Assembly: GCF_901827155.1 (NCBI RefSeq) | Contig: NZ_LR594659.1 | Location: 4,978,501 to 5,042,500, forward strand | Direction of reading: 5' to 3' | DNA from: Variovorax sp. PBL-H6 | GTDB taxonomy: Bacteria; Pseudomonadota; Gammaproteobacteria; Burkholderiales; Burkholderiaceae_C | Length of the DNA stretch: 64,000 nucleotides | In this document: piece by piece, positions 35,873-46,132 of the stretch | How the letters are laid out: the number at the start of each line of letters is the position of its first letter | Position numbering within the stretch: position 1 is the first letter of the stretch | Position numbers and translations under genes: made by a program | The notes under the pieces: model-generated | What the model was told of the DNA's origin: nothing | Seen by the model: the letters and a program-made list of their open reading frames with translations, nothing else | Databases searched by the model: none

Positions 35873-36756
35873 CGCTCCCACCTTAGCTCGTACTTGGTCC
35901 CGCCGTCGGACGCTGCCTCCAGCGTCACCATGCCCCCAAGTGCTTCGATAGCCGAAAGCGCGATGGGAAGCCCGAATCCGCTATGACCCTTCTTCGTCGT
36001 CTTGCCGACGCCGAGGACCGCTTCTAAGGGTGCCGAGAGCCCAGGCCCTCGATCCAGTACCGCCACCCAGTAGTCCACATCGGTTTCACCCCAGGTGACC
36101 ACGACCGGCGGGGACGAGTGCTTGCTGGTCCCCACCGACACCGCTTCGATGGCGTTGCGGAGTCCGTTGCAAATGGCAAATCGCAACAGCGCAGCGTCAC
36201 TGACCAGCAGCAGCGGTTGCGGACCGTGCAGCGCAATGTTGTCGGCGGCCTCGGAAAACTCTGTGTTGACAATCTCATTGATGAGCGCTGCCAGATCAAA
36301 CTCGGCAGGCTTCGGCGTTGCCGACGCCTTCCGCAACTGCTCGATTGCGGCAAACACCATCTGGAGCGTGACGATGTGGTTTTTCGTCCGCGAGCGCTCG
36401 TAGTCCGGAACCTCGCGGGACGCCGCATAGGCAAGCAGGCCAATGGGCGACGCAAGCTCGTGAAGGAGCAGGCCTGCTATCCACTCTGCGGCGCGAGCCT
36501 GAATCTGACGCCGGCTGCGCAGCGATTCCTCCGTTTCGTCCGACACCGGGACTTCCGCTGTAGGAACCGCGTTGGTCAACCGTGCCACAGCGCGGTCAAG
36601 GCTGCTCCGTGCGTAAGAGTCAGCCTCGTTCGCACGAGCTGAGCGCAGCGCGGGTAGGTCATCCACCTGGGCATCGCGCACCAAAACGCGGGCCGCCCTT
36701 CGACGCAGGTGCGTCGATCCCGATGCCAGCTGTTGTAGTGCTTCGTCCCTGTTCAC
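35869..36756 (-). CDS. Soluble histidine kinase with short HEAT-like N-terminus
   Basis: A 295-residue cytoplasmic histidine kinase with no membrane segment. Residues 1-62 look like one or two HEAT-type helical hairpins (DDLPALRSARANEADSYA). The phosphoacceptor is H99 in LLLHELASPIG, within a HisKA-like helix pair. The ATPase domain has the N box (ICNGLRNAIEA, about 195-205), G1 box DRGPGL (235-240) and G2 box GHSGFGLPIAL. It starts with GTG overlapping the ATPase-gene stop and ends overlapping the receiver-kinase gene, so the three proteins are made as a set. It likely passes phosphate to D55 of that protein. Confidence 0.85.
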   Translation of the reverse strand: MNRDEALQQLASGSTHLRRRAARVLVRDAQVDDLPALRSARANEADSYARSSLDRAVARLTNAVPTAEVPVSDETEESLRSRRQIQARAAEWIAGLLLHELASPIGLLAYAASREVPDYERSRTKNHIVTLQMVFAAIEQLRKASATPKPAEFDLAALINEIVNTEFSEAADNIALHGPQPLLLVSDAALLRFAICNGLRNAIEAVSVGTSKHSSPPVVVTWGETDVDYWVAVLDRGPGLSAPLEAVLGVGKTTKKGHSGFGLPIALSAIEALGGMVTLEAASDGGTKYELRWER

Positions 36757-38591
36757 GTGCTCTTGTGCCGTCCATAGAAGGACCGCCTCTTCTCAAACGC
36801 CTGCAGGCCTCCTTCCATGACGGAGGTAATGGCTTGCACAACCGCCGGTGTTTCCAAGCTGGCAGAGGCGAGCGGGAATCCTCGCTTCCCATCTGACCCG
36901 AGCTGCACTACGTGATTCGCACCCCCCAGCACTGGAATGTTGGCGTTGTGAGAAGTGAAGATGATCTGGCCCGCCGGGTCGCGTGCTAGCACCGACAGGA
37001 TCAAGGTGTCAGCGATGAATGCGTTGTCGATGTGATCTTCAGGCTGGTCCACGATCAGCATCCGATCCGTGTGTCGCAAGACGATAGGCAATACGACCGT
37101 ACAGCGCTGACCCGTGGACAGCTCGCTGATGTCTTTGTAGTCGGCTCCGTCAAGCAATTGGAAGTCAACAAGATCCTCAACACTTGCGGTGCCAAGGGCA
37201 CCAAGATCGGCTTCGCGTAGATGTGCAAGAAGCCTGGCCGTACGATCCAGTGTGATTCCGGTCGCGTCTGCTATGAAAGCAACGTCGTCCAACTCCGCTG
37301 CTTCCAGCAACTCGCGTGGGCTGATCTTCTTCGCCAAGGCCGGTGCAAGGTCGCCATAGCGCAAGCCACTCCCCTTCAGTGCGTCGGCGATGGCGGAGCT
37401 GAAGGAGTCGAACTGACCCGCCTGGCTGACCGCGATGCGAATCCGGGGGGCGAGAACCTTGTTCAAGTTGTTGGCGACTAACGCCCTGGCCTTGAAGCGG
37501 GCGTCGCGGAGCTCTTCCAGCCGGTCCAGTACCGTCCCTCGCTTTCCAACTAGAGTCGCGAGGTCGGTCGTTCTCTGCGCGAGCAAAGTCCTCAGCGCCT
37601 CGAGCTGCGCCTTTCGTTCGCGAAGCTGTTGGCCCTGGCGTGCAATGTTGCCGGCCCCAGCCTGAAGCGCTTCAAGTTCCTTCCGCAGCTGACGTGCGCG
37701 ATCTTCGGATGCGAGGCGTGCTGTGTTTCTCAAGTCCGACACAGTGCCAACATCGGCCTCGGCTTGGCCCAACTCTTCCAAGGCAATCTTTAGGTGGACT
37801 TGCGCTTTTGCGATACGGGCTTGAACAGCTGCCAGCGGATCGGCGTCGGCACTCCCAGGCCACTGCTCTGTTCGCGGCACATCCCCGGCCGCTGCTGCGA
37901 TCGCCGACCGCCAGCGAACGAGGCCTTGCTTGAACCGCTCGAGAACTGCCTGACCAACAGACTTCGTTGACATGTCAGCCGCAAGCGCATCGAGTTCATG
38001 CTTACGCTTGGCGGCCTCCGCCGACAGCGCCGAAAGCTGCTGCTCTGAAGGGGCTAACTTCACCAGCTCTGCATCGATGGCCGGAATCTCGGCAACGCGA
38101 CGCTGCAGCTCCTCGATTTCGCGCCTCAGCGTTGCCGACTGTGCCGTCAATGAGCGTGCCTCGGCCGCAGCGTCGCTCTCTGCCGCGCTGTCGGTTGCCA
38201 CCCCGGAAAATCCACTGAGGAGGCCGAGGCGTCCGCTGGCTTGGAGCCCGACACTCTCGATCTCCGTCTGTGAGAACACGAGCGGGGCGACGTACGGCTC
38301 CGACGCGCGCGGTTTTGGGTCAGACGCAGTGCGACTAACCACCACCTTTCGGTTGCCGTCAGAAATAGTAAGGGTGACTTGGCCATTGCCAAGAACCGAA
38401 AGCGCATGGTCAAAACTGCGCCGGCTGGTTTCCGGCGTGTGGCCTTTGACATCCAGACAGAACTTGACGAGTTCAATTAGCGATGTCTTGCCGGTCCCGC
38501 GGGCGCCGATAACAACGTTCAAACCAGGCGAGAACGCAACGTCAAGGCCATCCAGGAAGCCTTCTTCGATCTGAACGCGTTCAATGTACAT
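36753..38591 (-). CDS. SMC/RecF-like ABC ATPase with central coiled coil
   Basis: A 612-residue soluble ATPase. Walker A is IGARGTGKTSL (residues 28-38). A coiled coil runs roughly from 140 to 405. The second nucleotide half has the signature ISELSTGQRCTVVL near residue 500, Walker B MLIVDQPEDHID near 525 and the switch region IFTSHNANIPV near 553. The plan resembles SMC-like ATPases of defence systems and TrlF-type proteins, but no nuclease, PHP or TOPRIM domain is visible. It is first in an operon with the histidine kinase and the receiver-APH protein and may sense DNA ends or phage structures for that phosphorelay. This role is inference. Confidence 0.87.
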   Translation of the reverse strand: MYIERVQIEEGFLDGLDVAFSPGLNVVIGARGTGKTSLIELVKFCLDVKGHTPETSRRSFDHALSVLGNGQVTLTISDGNRKVVVSRTASDPKPRASEPYVAPLVFSQTEIESVGLQASGRLGLLSGFSGVATDSAAESDAAAEARSLTAQSATLRREIEELQRRVAEIPAIDAELVKLAPSEQQLSALSAEAAKRKHELDALAADMSTKSVGQAVLERFKQGLVRWRSAIAAAAGDVPRTEQWPGSADADPLAAVQARIAKAQVHLKIALEELGQAEADVGTVSDLRNTARLASEDRARQLRKELEALQAGAGNIARQGQQLRERKAQLEALRTLLAQRTTDLATLVGKRGTVLDRLEELRDARFKARALVANNLNKVLAPRIRIAVSQAGQFDSFSSAIADALKGSGLRYGDLAPALAKKISPRELLEAAELDDVAFIADATGITLDRTARLLAHLREADLGALGTASVEDLVDFQLLDGADYKDISELSTGQRCTVVLPIVLRHTDRMLIVDQPEDHIDNAFIADTLILSVLARDPAGQIIFTSHNANIPVLGGANHVVQLGSDGKRGFPLASASLETPAVVQAITSVMEGGLQAFEKRRSFYGRHKST

Positions 38592-39162
38592 GTGCCAGTT
38601 TCTCCGCGCTACTGCGTGTGTCCGCCGATCTAGTAGTCAAGCTGACTTCTCTCCGATTCATTTGGTACTCCGTTCAAGGCAGCGCCTTCACCCCGACGTT
38701 CACCGGCACCAGCGTCATCGAATCGTGCCGAAGATGTCGATGACCTTGACATGTATCGGCCTAGGCAATCATGGGTATGCAACGCCATCGTCAGCCAAGG
38801 TCTCGACTCTGGCGAAGAGTAGGTCTGCATTCCCATTGTGCCCTGCGCATCGGATGACGCAGCGGAGCCGGCTACCGACCCTCGTCTGGTGCTGATGGAT
38901 CGATGAGAGGCGCCGCCGAGCTGCCCACGGTGAACGACCGGACCGCAGTCGAAAGCAGCCCTTCAGCTTAACGACGTCGAACGACGGCTCCCGCTGCATC
39001 GCAGACGTTCCACCAAAGGAGACTCCACAGCAGACATGCATGCATCTCGCCCGCTAAAGCCTCAGCCCATTACCCCCTAGCTATACTCCGCCGGTCACTC
39101 CCATCAATGGGGTGACCGGGATTGGCGTCCCGAGCAGCTCCGCGATGTCCCTGGAGACCATC
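38592..39162. other. Intergenic region, no convincing gene
   Basis: About 570 bp of mixed composition between the ATPase operon and a small hypothetical gene. Short open frames occur on both strands, but none has a good ribosome-binding site or a recognisable product. It includes the upstream control region of the ATPase operon and a strong hairpin at 39091-39119. Confidence 0.5.
39091..39119. repeat. Hairpin-forming inverted repeat
   Basis: CCGGTCAC (39091-39098) pairs with GTGACCGG (39112-39119); inside, CCCA pairs with TGGG around a TCAA loop with one bulged T. A TATACT box sits just upstream (39082-39087). No run of T follows, so it is not a simple terminator; it could be an operator or an mRNA leader structure for the gene at 39163. 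Confidence 0.5.
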
Positions 39163-39519
39163 ATGGTCAAGTCTGCTCGTGCTCGCGATACTCCCCGCAA
39201 CGTCTCCACTCGCGTCAAGCGAGCTCCCGTCGAGAAGGACAACATCTTCTCCGACCCCGAACCTGTCCCGCGGCACACCCTCTGCTCCAATGGCTTGGAC
39301 CTGCGCCTCGACGCCGCGGCCTTCCTCTGCTGCGTGGAGGAACTTCATCGCAGACTGCGCGACTTGGAAAGACAGCCTCTCCCCAGCCGCGTCCCAGTCG
39401 GCGCCGAATTCAACGCAATGGTGACCAACACGCGCACCTTGTTATCGCTCTATGCCGAGTTCGGGTACCAGCTCGCGAGGCTCGAAGTCAGCGCTGTCGA
39501 TCAGCCCCCTCACACTTGA
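39163..39519 (+). CDS. Hypothetical protein
   Basis: A possible 118-residue protein starting at MVKSARARDTP with CTGGAG upstream; in-frame upstream starts at 39112 are possible. The first 35 residues are basic and disordered-looking. The rest contains helices (AAFLCCVEELHRRLRDLE, then FNAMVTNTRTLLSLYAEFGY). I recognise no domain. It lies alone at the edge of the low-GC segment and its composition fits that segment, so it may be cargo of the same island. Confidence 0.45.
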   Translation: MVKSARARDTPRNVSTRVKRAPVEKDNIFSDPEPVPRHTLCSNGLDLRLDAAAFLCCVEELHRRLRDLERQPLPSRVPVGAEFNAMVTNTRTLLSLYAEFGYQLARLEVSAVDQPPHT

Positions 39520-39659
39520 TGCCGACCGCCCGTTGCGTCTACACGGAGCCAGCGAGTAAACCGGTCTCGCTACGCGCCAGTGGGCACCTCCGCCCGACAT
39601 GGCCCACACGTTGCTAAACCCAAGCCAATGATCGAAAATTTTCTTCCCTTGCACCACAA

Positions 39660-39675
39660 TGTAATTTTCTTTACA
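39660..39675. promoter_or_regulatory. Candidate RpiR operator
   Basis: TGTAA-N6-TTACA forms an inverted repeat 44 bp upstream of the RpiR-family start, and a perfect palindrome GAAAATTTTC lies nearby at 39634-39643. The AT-rich dyad fits the sites used by MurR/RpiR regulators. It may control the whole peptide operon. Confidence 0.35.
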
Positions 39676-39718
39676 TCCCCCGCACCCTGAACGGGCGAGT
39701 CCCCCCCAACCTCACCGC

Positions 39719-40669
39719 ATGCCGGCCCCCTCCGCAGCCACCACCGTCGCCCAGCGCATCGCCCAGGCCTTGCCGCAGCTGACCCCGTCGCACCGCCAGG
39801 TGGCCGACTACGTGCTCGAGCGCCCGCTGCAGGTCGCCACCTTGCCCATTGATGAGCTGGCAACCGCGGTCGGCGTCTCGGTCGCCACCGCCAATCGCTT
39901 CGCCCGCGCCCTCGGCTTCGACGGCTACGCAAGCTTCCGCGCCGAACTCGTTCGCGGCTTCGAGCCCTTGGTCGCCCCCGTCGAGCGCTTGCGCGGCAAC
40001 CTCGCCCGCCCCTCGACCATCACAGAGGTATTCGCCACGGCGCTGGAAGAAAGCCAGAGCAACATCGGCGCGACGCGCCAGGCCCTGGACCCCGCCTCCT
40101 GCGAAGCCGCAGTGGCGCGCGTGCTCGGCGCCCGCACCGTCTTCATCGCCGGCTTCGGCGCCAGCGCCTGGCTCGCGGGGCTGCTGCACCACGGCCTGGA
40201 TGCCTACTGCGCCGACGTGCGCCTGCTGTCCTCGGTCAGCGGCGTCACGCACGGCGCGCGCGCGTTGTCGCGCGGCGGGCCGCAGGACCTGCTCGTGGCC
40301 TTGACCTTCCCCCGCTACCTGACCGACACCGTGGCCCTGACCGGCCTCGCGCGCAGCCAGGGCGTCGGCGTGCTGGCGCTGACCGACCGGCCCAGCTCGC
40401 CGATCGCGCCGCTGGCCGACGTGGCCCTCTACGCGCAGACCGAAACCCGGTATCGTCCCAATTGCGAGACCAGCGTGCTGGCGCTGATCGAGGCCCTGAC
40501 GAGTGCGGTGGCCCTGCGCGCCCCGCAGGCGTACCAGGCTGCCAGCAAGGTGGTCCATGCCGTGATGCCCTGGCTGCACGGCGCGCAAGGCCTGCGAGCC
40601 GCGAACACGCCGAAAATGAAGCAGAGGCCGGCGCCGCGCGCGCCGGCCGGAAAGAAGAAGACCCGATGA
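39719..40669 (+). CDS. MurR/RpiR-family regulator of the peptide operon
   Basis: A 316-residue regulator with an HTH_6 domain (about 8-80, including VGVSVATANRFARALGFDGY) and a SIS sugar-phosphate-isomerase-like domain (about 130-265, VFIAGFGASAWLAG and DVRLLSSVSG). SIS domains bind phosphosugars such as amino sugar phosphates, so the inducer could be a cell-wall fragment. Its stop overlaps the start of the isoaspartyl peptidase gene (ATGA), tying it to the iaaA-gsi operon. The C-terminal tail is Lys/Pro-rich. Confidence 0.92.
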   Translation: MPAPSAATTVAQRIAQALPQLTPSHRQVADYVLERPLQVATLPIDELATAVGVSVATANRFARALGFDGYASFRAELVRGFEPLVAPVERLRGNLARPSTITEVFATALEESQSNIGATRQALDPASCEAAVARVLGARTVFIAGFGASAWLAGLLHHGLDAYCADVRLLSSVSGVTHGARALSRGGPQDLLVALTFPRYLTDTVALTGLARSQGVGVLALTDRPSSPIAPLADVALYAQTETRYRPNCETSVLALIEALTSAVALRAPQAYQAASKVVHAVMPWLHGAQGLRAANTPKMKQRPAPRAPAGKKKTR

Positions 40670-41622
40670 GAACGACACCCGTCATTGCCATCCACGGCGG
40701 CGCCGGCACCATCAGCGCCGCGGCGCTGGACGCCGGTGCGGCCCAGCCCTACCACGAGGCGCTGCGCGCCATCGTGCACGCCGCCCAGGCGCTGCTGCTC
40801 GGCGGCGCCTCCGCGCTCGACGCGGTCTGCCTCGCGGTCGAGATGCTGGAAGACTGCCCCTTCTTCAATGCCGGGCACGGCGCGGTCTTCACGCACGCGG
40901 GCACGCACGAGCTCGACGCGGCGGTGATGAATGGCGCCGACCTGCGCGCCGGCGCGATCGCCTGCGTGAGCCACATCCGCCGCCCGGTGCGCGCCGCCCG
41001 CGCCGTGCTGGAAGACGGCGCCCATGTGCTGCTGGCCGGTGCCGGCGCCGAAGCCTTCGCACGCGAGCGGGGGCTGGAGATGGTCGAGCCGTCCTACTTT
41101 TCCACCGAGATGCGGCGCGCTCAGCTGGAGCGTGCGCAGGCGGCCGGCCGCATCGTGCTCGACCACGACGGCACCGCGAATTCCAACGCGCCGCTGGACG
41201 AGGGCCGCAAGTTCGGCACCGTCGGCGCCGTGGCGCTCGACCTGCAGGGCCACCTGGCGGCGGCCACCTCGACCGGCGGCATGACGAACAAGCGCGTCGG
41301 CCGCGTCGGCGATTCGCCGCTGATCGGCGCCGGCACGTATGCCGACGACAAGCGCGCCGCGGTGTCCTGCACCGGCAGTGGCGAGATGTTCATCCGGGCG
41401 GCGGCGGCCTACGACGTGTGTGCGCGCATGCGCTATGCGGGCCAGTCGCTGGCACAGGCGGCGCAGGCGGTCGTGATGCAGTCGCTGCCGTCGATTGGCG
41501 GCAGCGGCGGGCTGATCGCGGTCGATCGCAGCGGCAATGTCTGCATGCCCTTCAATACCGAAGGCATGTACCGCGGGCATGCGCGCGGCACCGAGGCGCC
41601 GCAGACGGCGATTCATCGATGA
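40666..41622 (+). CDS. iaaA: Isoaspartyl peptidase / plant-type L-asparaginase
   Basis: A 318-residue Ntn-hydrolase of the IaaA family. It begins [19 protein letters not shown]; autocleavage should free the nucleophile T185 in [11 protein letters not shown], and [13 protein letters not shown] residues appear as [15 protein letters not shown]. It removes beta-aspartyl residues from peptides. The gene order iaaA-gsiA-gsiB-gsiC-gsiD is the same as in Escherichia coli, where Gsi imports glutathione and peptides. The start overlaps the regulator stop. Confidence 0.93.
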   Translation: MRTTPVIAIHGGAGTISAAALDAGAAQPYHEALRAIVHAAQALLLGGASALDAVCLAVEMLEDCPFFNAGHGAVFTHAGTHELDAAVMNGADLRAGAIACVSHIRRPVRAARAVLEDGAHVLLAGAGAEAFARERGLEMVEPSYFSTEMRRAQLERAQAAGRIVLDHDGTANSNAPLDEGRKFGTVGAVALDLQGHLAAATSTGGMTNKRVGRVGDSPLIGAGTYADDKRAAVSCTGSGEMFIRAAAAYDVCARMRYAGQSLAQAAQAVVMQSLPSIGGSGGLIAVDRSGNVCMPFNTEGMYRGHARGTEAPQTAIHR

Positions 41623-41629
41623 GACGTCC

Positions 41630-41675
41630 GGTGCCCTCACCCCAGCCCTCTCCCGGAGGGAGAGGGAGCAAGTCC
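41630..41675. repeat. Palindromic intergenic repeat (copy 1)
   Basis: GGTGCCCTCACCCCAGCC leads into a stem CCCTCTCCC / GGGAGAGGG (41646-41654 and 41658-41666) with a GGA loop, followed by GAGCAAGTC. A near-identical element is at 56971-57016. This is a widespread REP-like intergenic element; it may also shape mRNA levels between iaaA and gsiA. Confidence 0.7.
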
Positions 41676-41710
41676 GCATTGCTGCGGCGCCCAGGTACGG
41701 GGCTTGTCCG

Positions 41711-43615
41711 ATGAGCGCCGTCACCCTGCCCTCTTCCGCGGCCGGCACTGCGATGCAGATGCCCGAGCAACGCGTGCTCGAGGTCGATGGCCTCACGGTG
41801 CGCTTCTCGACCTCGGAGCGCACGGTCGACGCGGTGCGCAAGCTGAGCTTTCACGTGGACCGCAGCGAGACGCTGGCCATCGTCGGCGAGTCGGGCTCGG
41901 GCAAGTCGGTCACCTCGCTCGCGCTGATGCGGCTGGTCGAATACGGCGGGGGGCGCATTCTCGATGGCCGCATGGCCTTCCGGCGGCGCGACGGCCGCGT
42001 GCTCGACCTGGCGAAGGCCAGCGACGGGACCATGCGCGGCATCCGCGGGGCCGACATCGCGATGATCTTCCAGGAGCCGATGACATCGCTGAACCCGGTG
42101 TTCACGGCCGGCGACCAGATCGCGGAAGCCATCGCCATCCACCAGGGCAAGGACCGCGCCGCATCGCGCGCCGAGGCGCTGCGCATGCTGGAGCTGGTGC
42201 GCATCCCCGAGGCGCGCAGCGTGCTGCAGCGCTACCCGCACCAGCTCTCCGGCGGCATGCGCCAGCGGGTGATGATCGCGATGGCGCTATCGTGCCGGCC
42301 CTCGCTGCTGATCGCCGACGAGCCCACCACCGCGCTCGACGTCACCATCCAGGCGCAGATCCTGCAGCTCATCCGCGAGCTGCAGGCCGAGATGCACATG
42401 GGCGTGGTCTTCATCACGCACGACATGGGCGTGGTGGCCGAGGTGGCCGACCGGGTGCTCGTGATGTACCGCGGCGACAAGGCCGAGGCCGGCCCTTCGG
42501 AGCAGGTGTTCGCGGCGCCGCGGCACCCGTACACGCGCGCCCTGCTCTCCGCCGTGCCGCAGCTGGGCGCGATGCGCGGCACCGATCTGCCGGCGCGCTT
42601 CGAGCTGCTGCAGGTCGACGCGGCGGGCGGAAGCGTCAGCGTGAGCGACCGCAGCCCGCAGGACACGGTGCGCCGCGACCTGCCGCCGATCCTTCGCGTG
42701 AAGAAGCTGGTGACGCGCTTCGACCTCAAGAGTGGGCTCTTCGGCCGCGTCACGCGGCGGGTGCACGCGGTGGAAGGCATCAGCTTCGACCTGCATGCAG
42801 GCGAGACGCTGGGGCTGGTGGGCGAGTCGGGCTGCGGCAAGTCGACCACCGGCCGCTCGCTGCTGCGCCTGGTCGACAGCCAGGGCGGCGAGATCGAGTT
42901 CAAGGGCCGCAACGTGCTGGCGCTGCCGCAGGGCGAGCTGCAGGCGCTGCGGCGCGACATCCAGTTCATCTTCCAGGACCCCTTCGCGTCGCTGGACCCG
43001 CGGCTCACGGTGGGCTTCTCGATCATGGAGCCGCTGCTGGTGCACCGCGTGGCCAGCGGTGCCAAGGCGCAGGCGCGGGTGCGCTGGCTGCTCGAAAAGG
43101 TGGGCCTGCCGGCCGATTACGCCGAGCGCTATCCGCACGAGTTCTCCGGCGGCCAGCGCCAGCGCATCGCGATCGCGCGCGCGCTCGCGCTCGACCCGAA
43201 GGTCGTGGTGGCCGACGAATCGGTGTCGGCGCTGGACGTGTCGATCCAGGCGCAGATCGTCAACCTCATGCTCGACCTGCAGCGCGAGCTGGGCGTGGCC
43301 TTTCTCTTCATTTCGCACGACATGGCGGTGGTGGAGCGCATCAGCCACCGCGTGGCGGTGATGTACCTGGGCCAGATCGTCGAGATCGGCCCACGCCGCG
43401 CCATCTTCGAGAACCCGCAGCACGCCTACACGAAGCGGCTGATGGCCGCGGTGCCAGTGGCCGACCCGGCGCGGCGCACGCAGAAGCGCCCGCTGCTGCA
43501 GGGCGAGGTGCCGAGCCCGGTGCACCCGGTGGGCTACCAGCCCTCGGTGGCGCCGCTGGTCGAAGTCGGCCCCGGACATTTCGTGGCGCGGCATCCGATT
43601 GCCGGCGGTTTTTAA
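41711..43615 (+). CDS. gsiA: Glutathione/dipeptide ABC transporter, dual ATP-binding subunit
   Basis: A 634-residue protein with two complete ABC ATPase modules. Module one has Walker A GESGSGKS near residue 60, signature LSGGMRQRV and Walker B LLIADEPT. Module two has GESGCGKS near 375, FSGGQRQRI and [13 protein letters not shown]. Each is followed by an oligopeptide-type C-terminal region (HPYTRALL and QHAYTKRLM). The fused arrangement is typical of GsiA. It powers import through GsiC/GsiD. Confidence 0.94.
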   Translation: MSAVTLPSSAAGTAMQMPEQRVLEVDGLTVRFSTSERTVDAVRKLSFHVDRSETLAIVGESGSGKSVTSLALMRLVEYGGGRILDGRMAFRRRDGRVLDLAKASDGTMRGIRGADIAMIFQEPMTSLNPVFTAGDQIAEAIAIHQGKDRAASRAEALRMLELVRIPEARSVLQRYPHQLSGGMRQRVMIAMALSCRPSLLIADEPTTALDVTIQAQILQLIRELQAEMHMGVVFITHDMGVVAEVADRVLVMYRGDKAEAGPSEQVFAAPRHPYTRALLSAVPQLGAMRGTDLPARFELLQVDAAGGSVSVSDRSPQDTVRRDLPPILRVKKLVTRFDLKSGLFGRVTRRVHAVEGISFDLHAGETLGLVGESGCGKSTTGRSLLRLVDSQGGEIEFKGRNVLALPQGELQALRRDIQFIFQDPFASLDPRLTVGFSIMEPLLVHRVASGAKAQARVRWLLEKVGLPADYAERYPHEFSGGQRQRIAIARALALDPKVVVADESVSALDVSIQAQIVNLMLDLQRELGVAFLFISHDMAVVERISHRVAVMYLGQIVEIGPRRAIFENPQHAYTKRLMAAVPVADPARRTQKRPLLQGEVPSPVHPVGYQPSVAPLVEVGPGHFVARHPIAGGF

Positions 43616-43635
43616 TTTTTCAAAGGAGTCTTCGC

Positions 43636-45171
43636 ATGAACAAGCGTCTTACCCGAATCGCAGCCGCCCTCGCGCTGGCCGGTCTTGCCATGTCGGCGCA
43701 GGCGGCCAAGGACGTGGTCGTGGCCGTGCAGTCCAACTTCACGACCACGGACCCCTACGATGCCAACGACACGCTGTCGCAGGCCGTCGCCAAGTCTTTC
43801 TACCAGGGCCTCTACGGCTTCGACAAGGACATGAAGATGGTGCCGGTGCTCGCCACCGGCCACACGGTGAGCAAGGACGGGCTGGTCTACACGGTCAAGC
43901 TGCGCACCGGCATCCAGTTCCATGACGGCACGCCCTTCAACGCCGAAGCCGTGAAGGCGAACTTCGACCGCGTGACCAACCCCGAGAACAAGCTCAAGCG
44001 CTACAACCTCTACAAGAACATCGCGAAGACCGAGGTGGTCGATGCGAGCACGGTGCGCTTCACGCTCAGCGAGCCCTTCTCGCCCTTCATCAACAACCTG
44101 GCGCATCCGTCGGCGGTGATCATCTCGCCGGCAGCGCTCGCCAAGTTCGGCAGCAAGGGCATCGCGCAGAACCCGGTGGGCACTGGCCCGTTCAAGTTCG
44201 TCGAGTGGAAGTCCACCGACTATTTGAAGGTTGCCAAGTTCGACGGCTACTGGAAAAAGGGCTACCCGAAGGTCGACACCATCACCTTCCGGCCGGTGGT
44301 CGACAACAACACGCGCGCCGCGATGATGCAGACCAACGAGGCGCACTTTGCCTTCCCGATGCCGTACGAGGCCGCGGAAACGCTGAAGAGCAAGCCCAGC
44401 CTCGAGGTGAACAGCGCACCGTCGATCATCCAGCGCTACATCTCGATGAACGTGCAGCAGAAGCCCTTCGACAACCCGAAGGTGCGCCAGGCCATCAACT
44501 ACGCGATCAACAAGGAAGCGCTGGCCAAGGTCGCCTTCTCCGGCTACGCCGTCCCGGCCGAGGGCGTGCTGCCCAAGGGGCTCGAGGGTGCGGCGAAGCT
44601 CGGCCCGTGGCCGTACAACCCAGCCAAGGCGCGCGAGCTGCTGAAGGAGGCGGGCTACCCGAACGGCTTCGAGAGCACGCTGTGGTCGGCCTACAACTAC
44701 ACGACGGCGCAGAAGGTGATCCAGTTCGTGCAGCAGCAGTTGGCGCAGGTCGGCGTCAAGGTGCAGGTGCAGGCGCTCGAGGCCGGCCAGCGCGTCGAGC
44801 GCGTCGAAAGCGCGCAGGACCCGGCCACCGCGCCGGTGCGCATGTACTACGTGGGCTGGTCCTCCTCCACCGGCGAGGCCGACTGGGGGCTGCGCCCGCT
44901 GCTGGCCTCGGAGTCGTTCCCGCCGCGCCTCTTCAACACCGCGTACTACAAGAACGACGAGGTCGACGCCGACATCAAGAAGGCGCTGGTCACGACCGAT
45001 GCCGCAGCCAAGGCCAAGATCTACGCAGATGCGCAAAAGCGCATCTGGGACGACGCGCCCTGGGCCTTCCTCGTCACCGAGCAACTCCTGTCGGTGCGGG
45101 CGCGCAACCTGAACGGCTTCTACGTGATCCCGGACGGCAGCTTCAACTTCGACGAAGTCGAGCTGAAGTGA
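43636..45171 (+). CDS. gsiB: Glutathione/peptide ABC transporter substrate-binding protein
   Basis: A 511-residue periplasmic receptor of the DppA/OppA family with signal peptide ([13 protein letters not shown]) and AAGGAG upstream. Family features are [20 protein letters not shown] near residue 84, [13 protein letters not shown] near 180 and [20 protein letters not shown] near 287. It binds glutathione or short peptides; the adjacent isoaspartyl and D-peptide enzymes suggest unusual peptides. Confidence 0.94.
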   Translation: MNKRLTRIAAALALAGLAMSAQAAKDVVVAVQSNFTTTDPYDANDTLSQAVAKSFYQGLYGFDKDMKMVPVLATGHTVSKDGLVYTVKLRTGIQFHDGTPFNAEAVKANFDRVTNPENKLKRYNLYKNIAKTEVVDASTVRFTLSEPFSPFINNLAHPSAVIISPAALAKFGSKGIAQNPVGTGPFKFVEWKSTDYLKVAKFDGYWKKGYPKVDTITFRPVVDNNTRAAMMQTNEAHFAFPMPYEAAETLKSKPSLEVNSAPSIIQRYISMNVQQKPFDNPKVRQAINYAINKEALAKVAFSGYAVPAEGVLPKGLEGAAKLGPWPYNPAKARELLKEAGYPNGFESTLWSAYNYTTAQKVIQFVQQQLAQVGVKVQVQALEAGQRVERVESAQDPATAPVRMYYVGWSSSTGEADWGLRPLLASESFPPRLFNTAYYKNDEVDADIKKALVTTDAAAKAKIYADAQKRIWDDAPWAFLVTEQLLSVRARNLNGFYVIPDGSFNFDEVELK

Positions 45172-45190
45172 TCCTGCAAGCGGCACGTCC

Positions 45191-46111
45191 ATGACCCAGT
45201 ATGTTCTGAAGCGCCTGCTGGGTTTGCTGCCCACGCTGCTGATCGTGGCGGTGCTGGTGTTCCTGTTCGTCCACATGCTGCCCGGCGACCCGGCGCGGCT
45301 GGCGGCCGGGCCGGACGCCAGCCCCGAGACGGTGGCGCTGGTGCGCGCGGACCTCGGCCTCGACAAGCCGATGCCGCAGCAGTTCCTCAACTTCTTCACC
45401 AACCTGCTGCAGGGCGACTTCGGGCGATCGCTGCGTTCGAAGCGGCCGGTGTCCACCGAGATCGCCGAGCGCTTCATGCCCACGCTGCTGCTCACCCTCA
45501 CCAGCATGGCCTGGGCAGTGGTCTTCGGGATGACGATCGGCATCACCTCCGCGGTGTACCGCAACCAGTGGCCCGACCGGATCGGCATGACGCTGGCGGT
45601 CTCGGGCATTTCCTTCCCGGCCTTTGCGCTGGGCATGCTGCTGATGCAGGTCTTCTCGGTGCAGCTCGGCTGGCTGCCCACGGTCGGCGCCGATTCGTGG
45701 CGCCACTACATCCTGCCCTCGATCACGCTGGGCGCGGCGGTGGCGGCGGTGATGGCGCGCTTCACCCGTGCTTCCTTCGTCGAGGTGATCCAGGAAGATT
45801 TCGTGCGCACCGCGCGCGCCAAGGGCGTGTCGGAAAAGTGGGTGGTGCTCAAGCACTGCCTGCGCAACGCGCTGATCCCGGTGGTCACGATGATGGGGCT
45901 GCAGTTCGGCTTTCTGCTGGGCGGCTCGATCGTGGTCGAGGCGGTGTTCAACTGGCCGGGCCTCGGGCGCCTGCTGGTGGATGCGGTGGACATGCGCGAC
46001 TACCCGGTCATCCAGACGCTGGTGCTGCTGTTCTCGCTCGAGTTCATCCTGATCAACCTGGTGGTGGATGTGCTGTACGGCTTCATCAATCCCACCATCC
46101 GCTTCAAGTGA
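45191..46111 (+). CDS. gsiC: Glutathione/peptide ABC transporter permease 1
   Basis: A 306-residue inner-membrane protein with about six helices. The N-terminal [20 protein letters not shown] helix, the [23 protein letters not shown]-coupling loop (EAA motif, about residue 213) and the final [20 protein letters not shown] are DppB-type signatures. It pairs with GsiD. Confidence 0.95.
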   Translation: MTQYVLKRLLGLLPTLLIVAVLVFLFVHMLPGDPARLAAGPDASPETVALVRADLGLDKPMPQQFLNFFTNLLQGDFGRSLRSKRPVSTEIAERFMPTLLLTLTSMAWAVVFGMTIGITSAVYRNQWPDRIGMTLAVSGISFPAFALGMLLMQVFSVQLGWLPTVGADSWRHYILPSITLGAAVAAVMARFTRASFVEVIQEDFVRTARAKGVSEKWVVLKHCLRNALIPVVTMMGLQFGFLLGGSIVVEAVFNWPGLGRLLVDAVDMRDYPVIQTLVLLFSLEFILINLVVDVLYGFINPTIRFK

Positions 46112-46132
46112 CAGTGACACAAGTGACAGGCG

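Noticed and set aside
36753..38591. TrlF, Septu or RloC-type defence ATPase
   Set aside because: The ATPase plan is similar, but no PHP domain, HNH partner or nuclease segment is visible and the neighbours are phosphorelay proteins.
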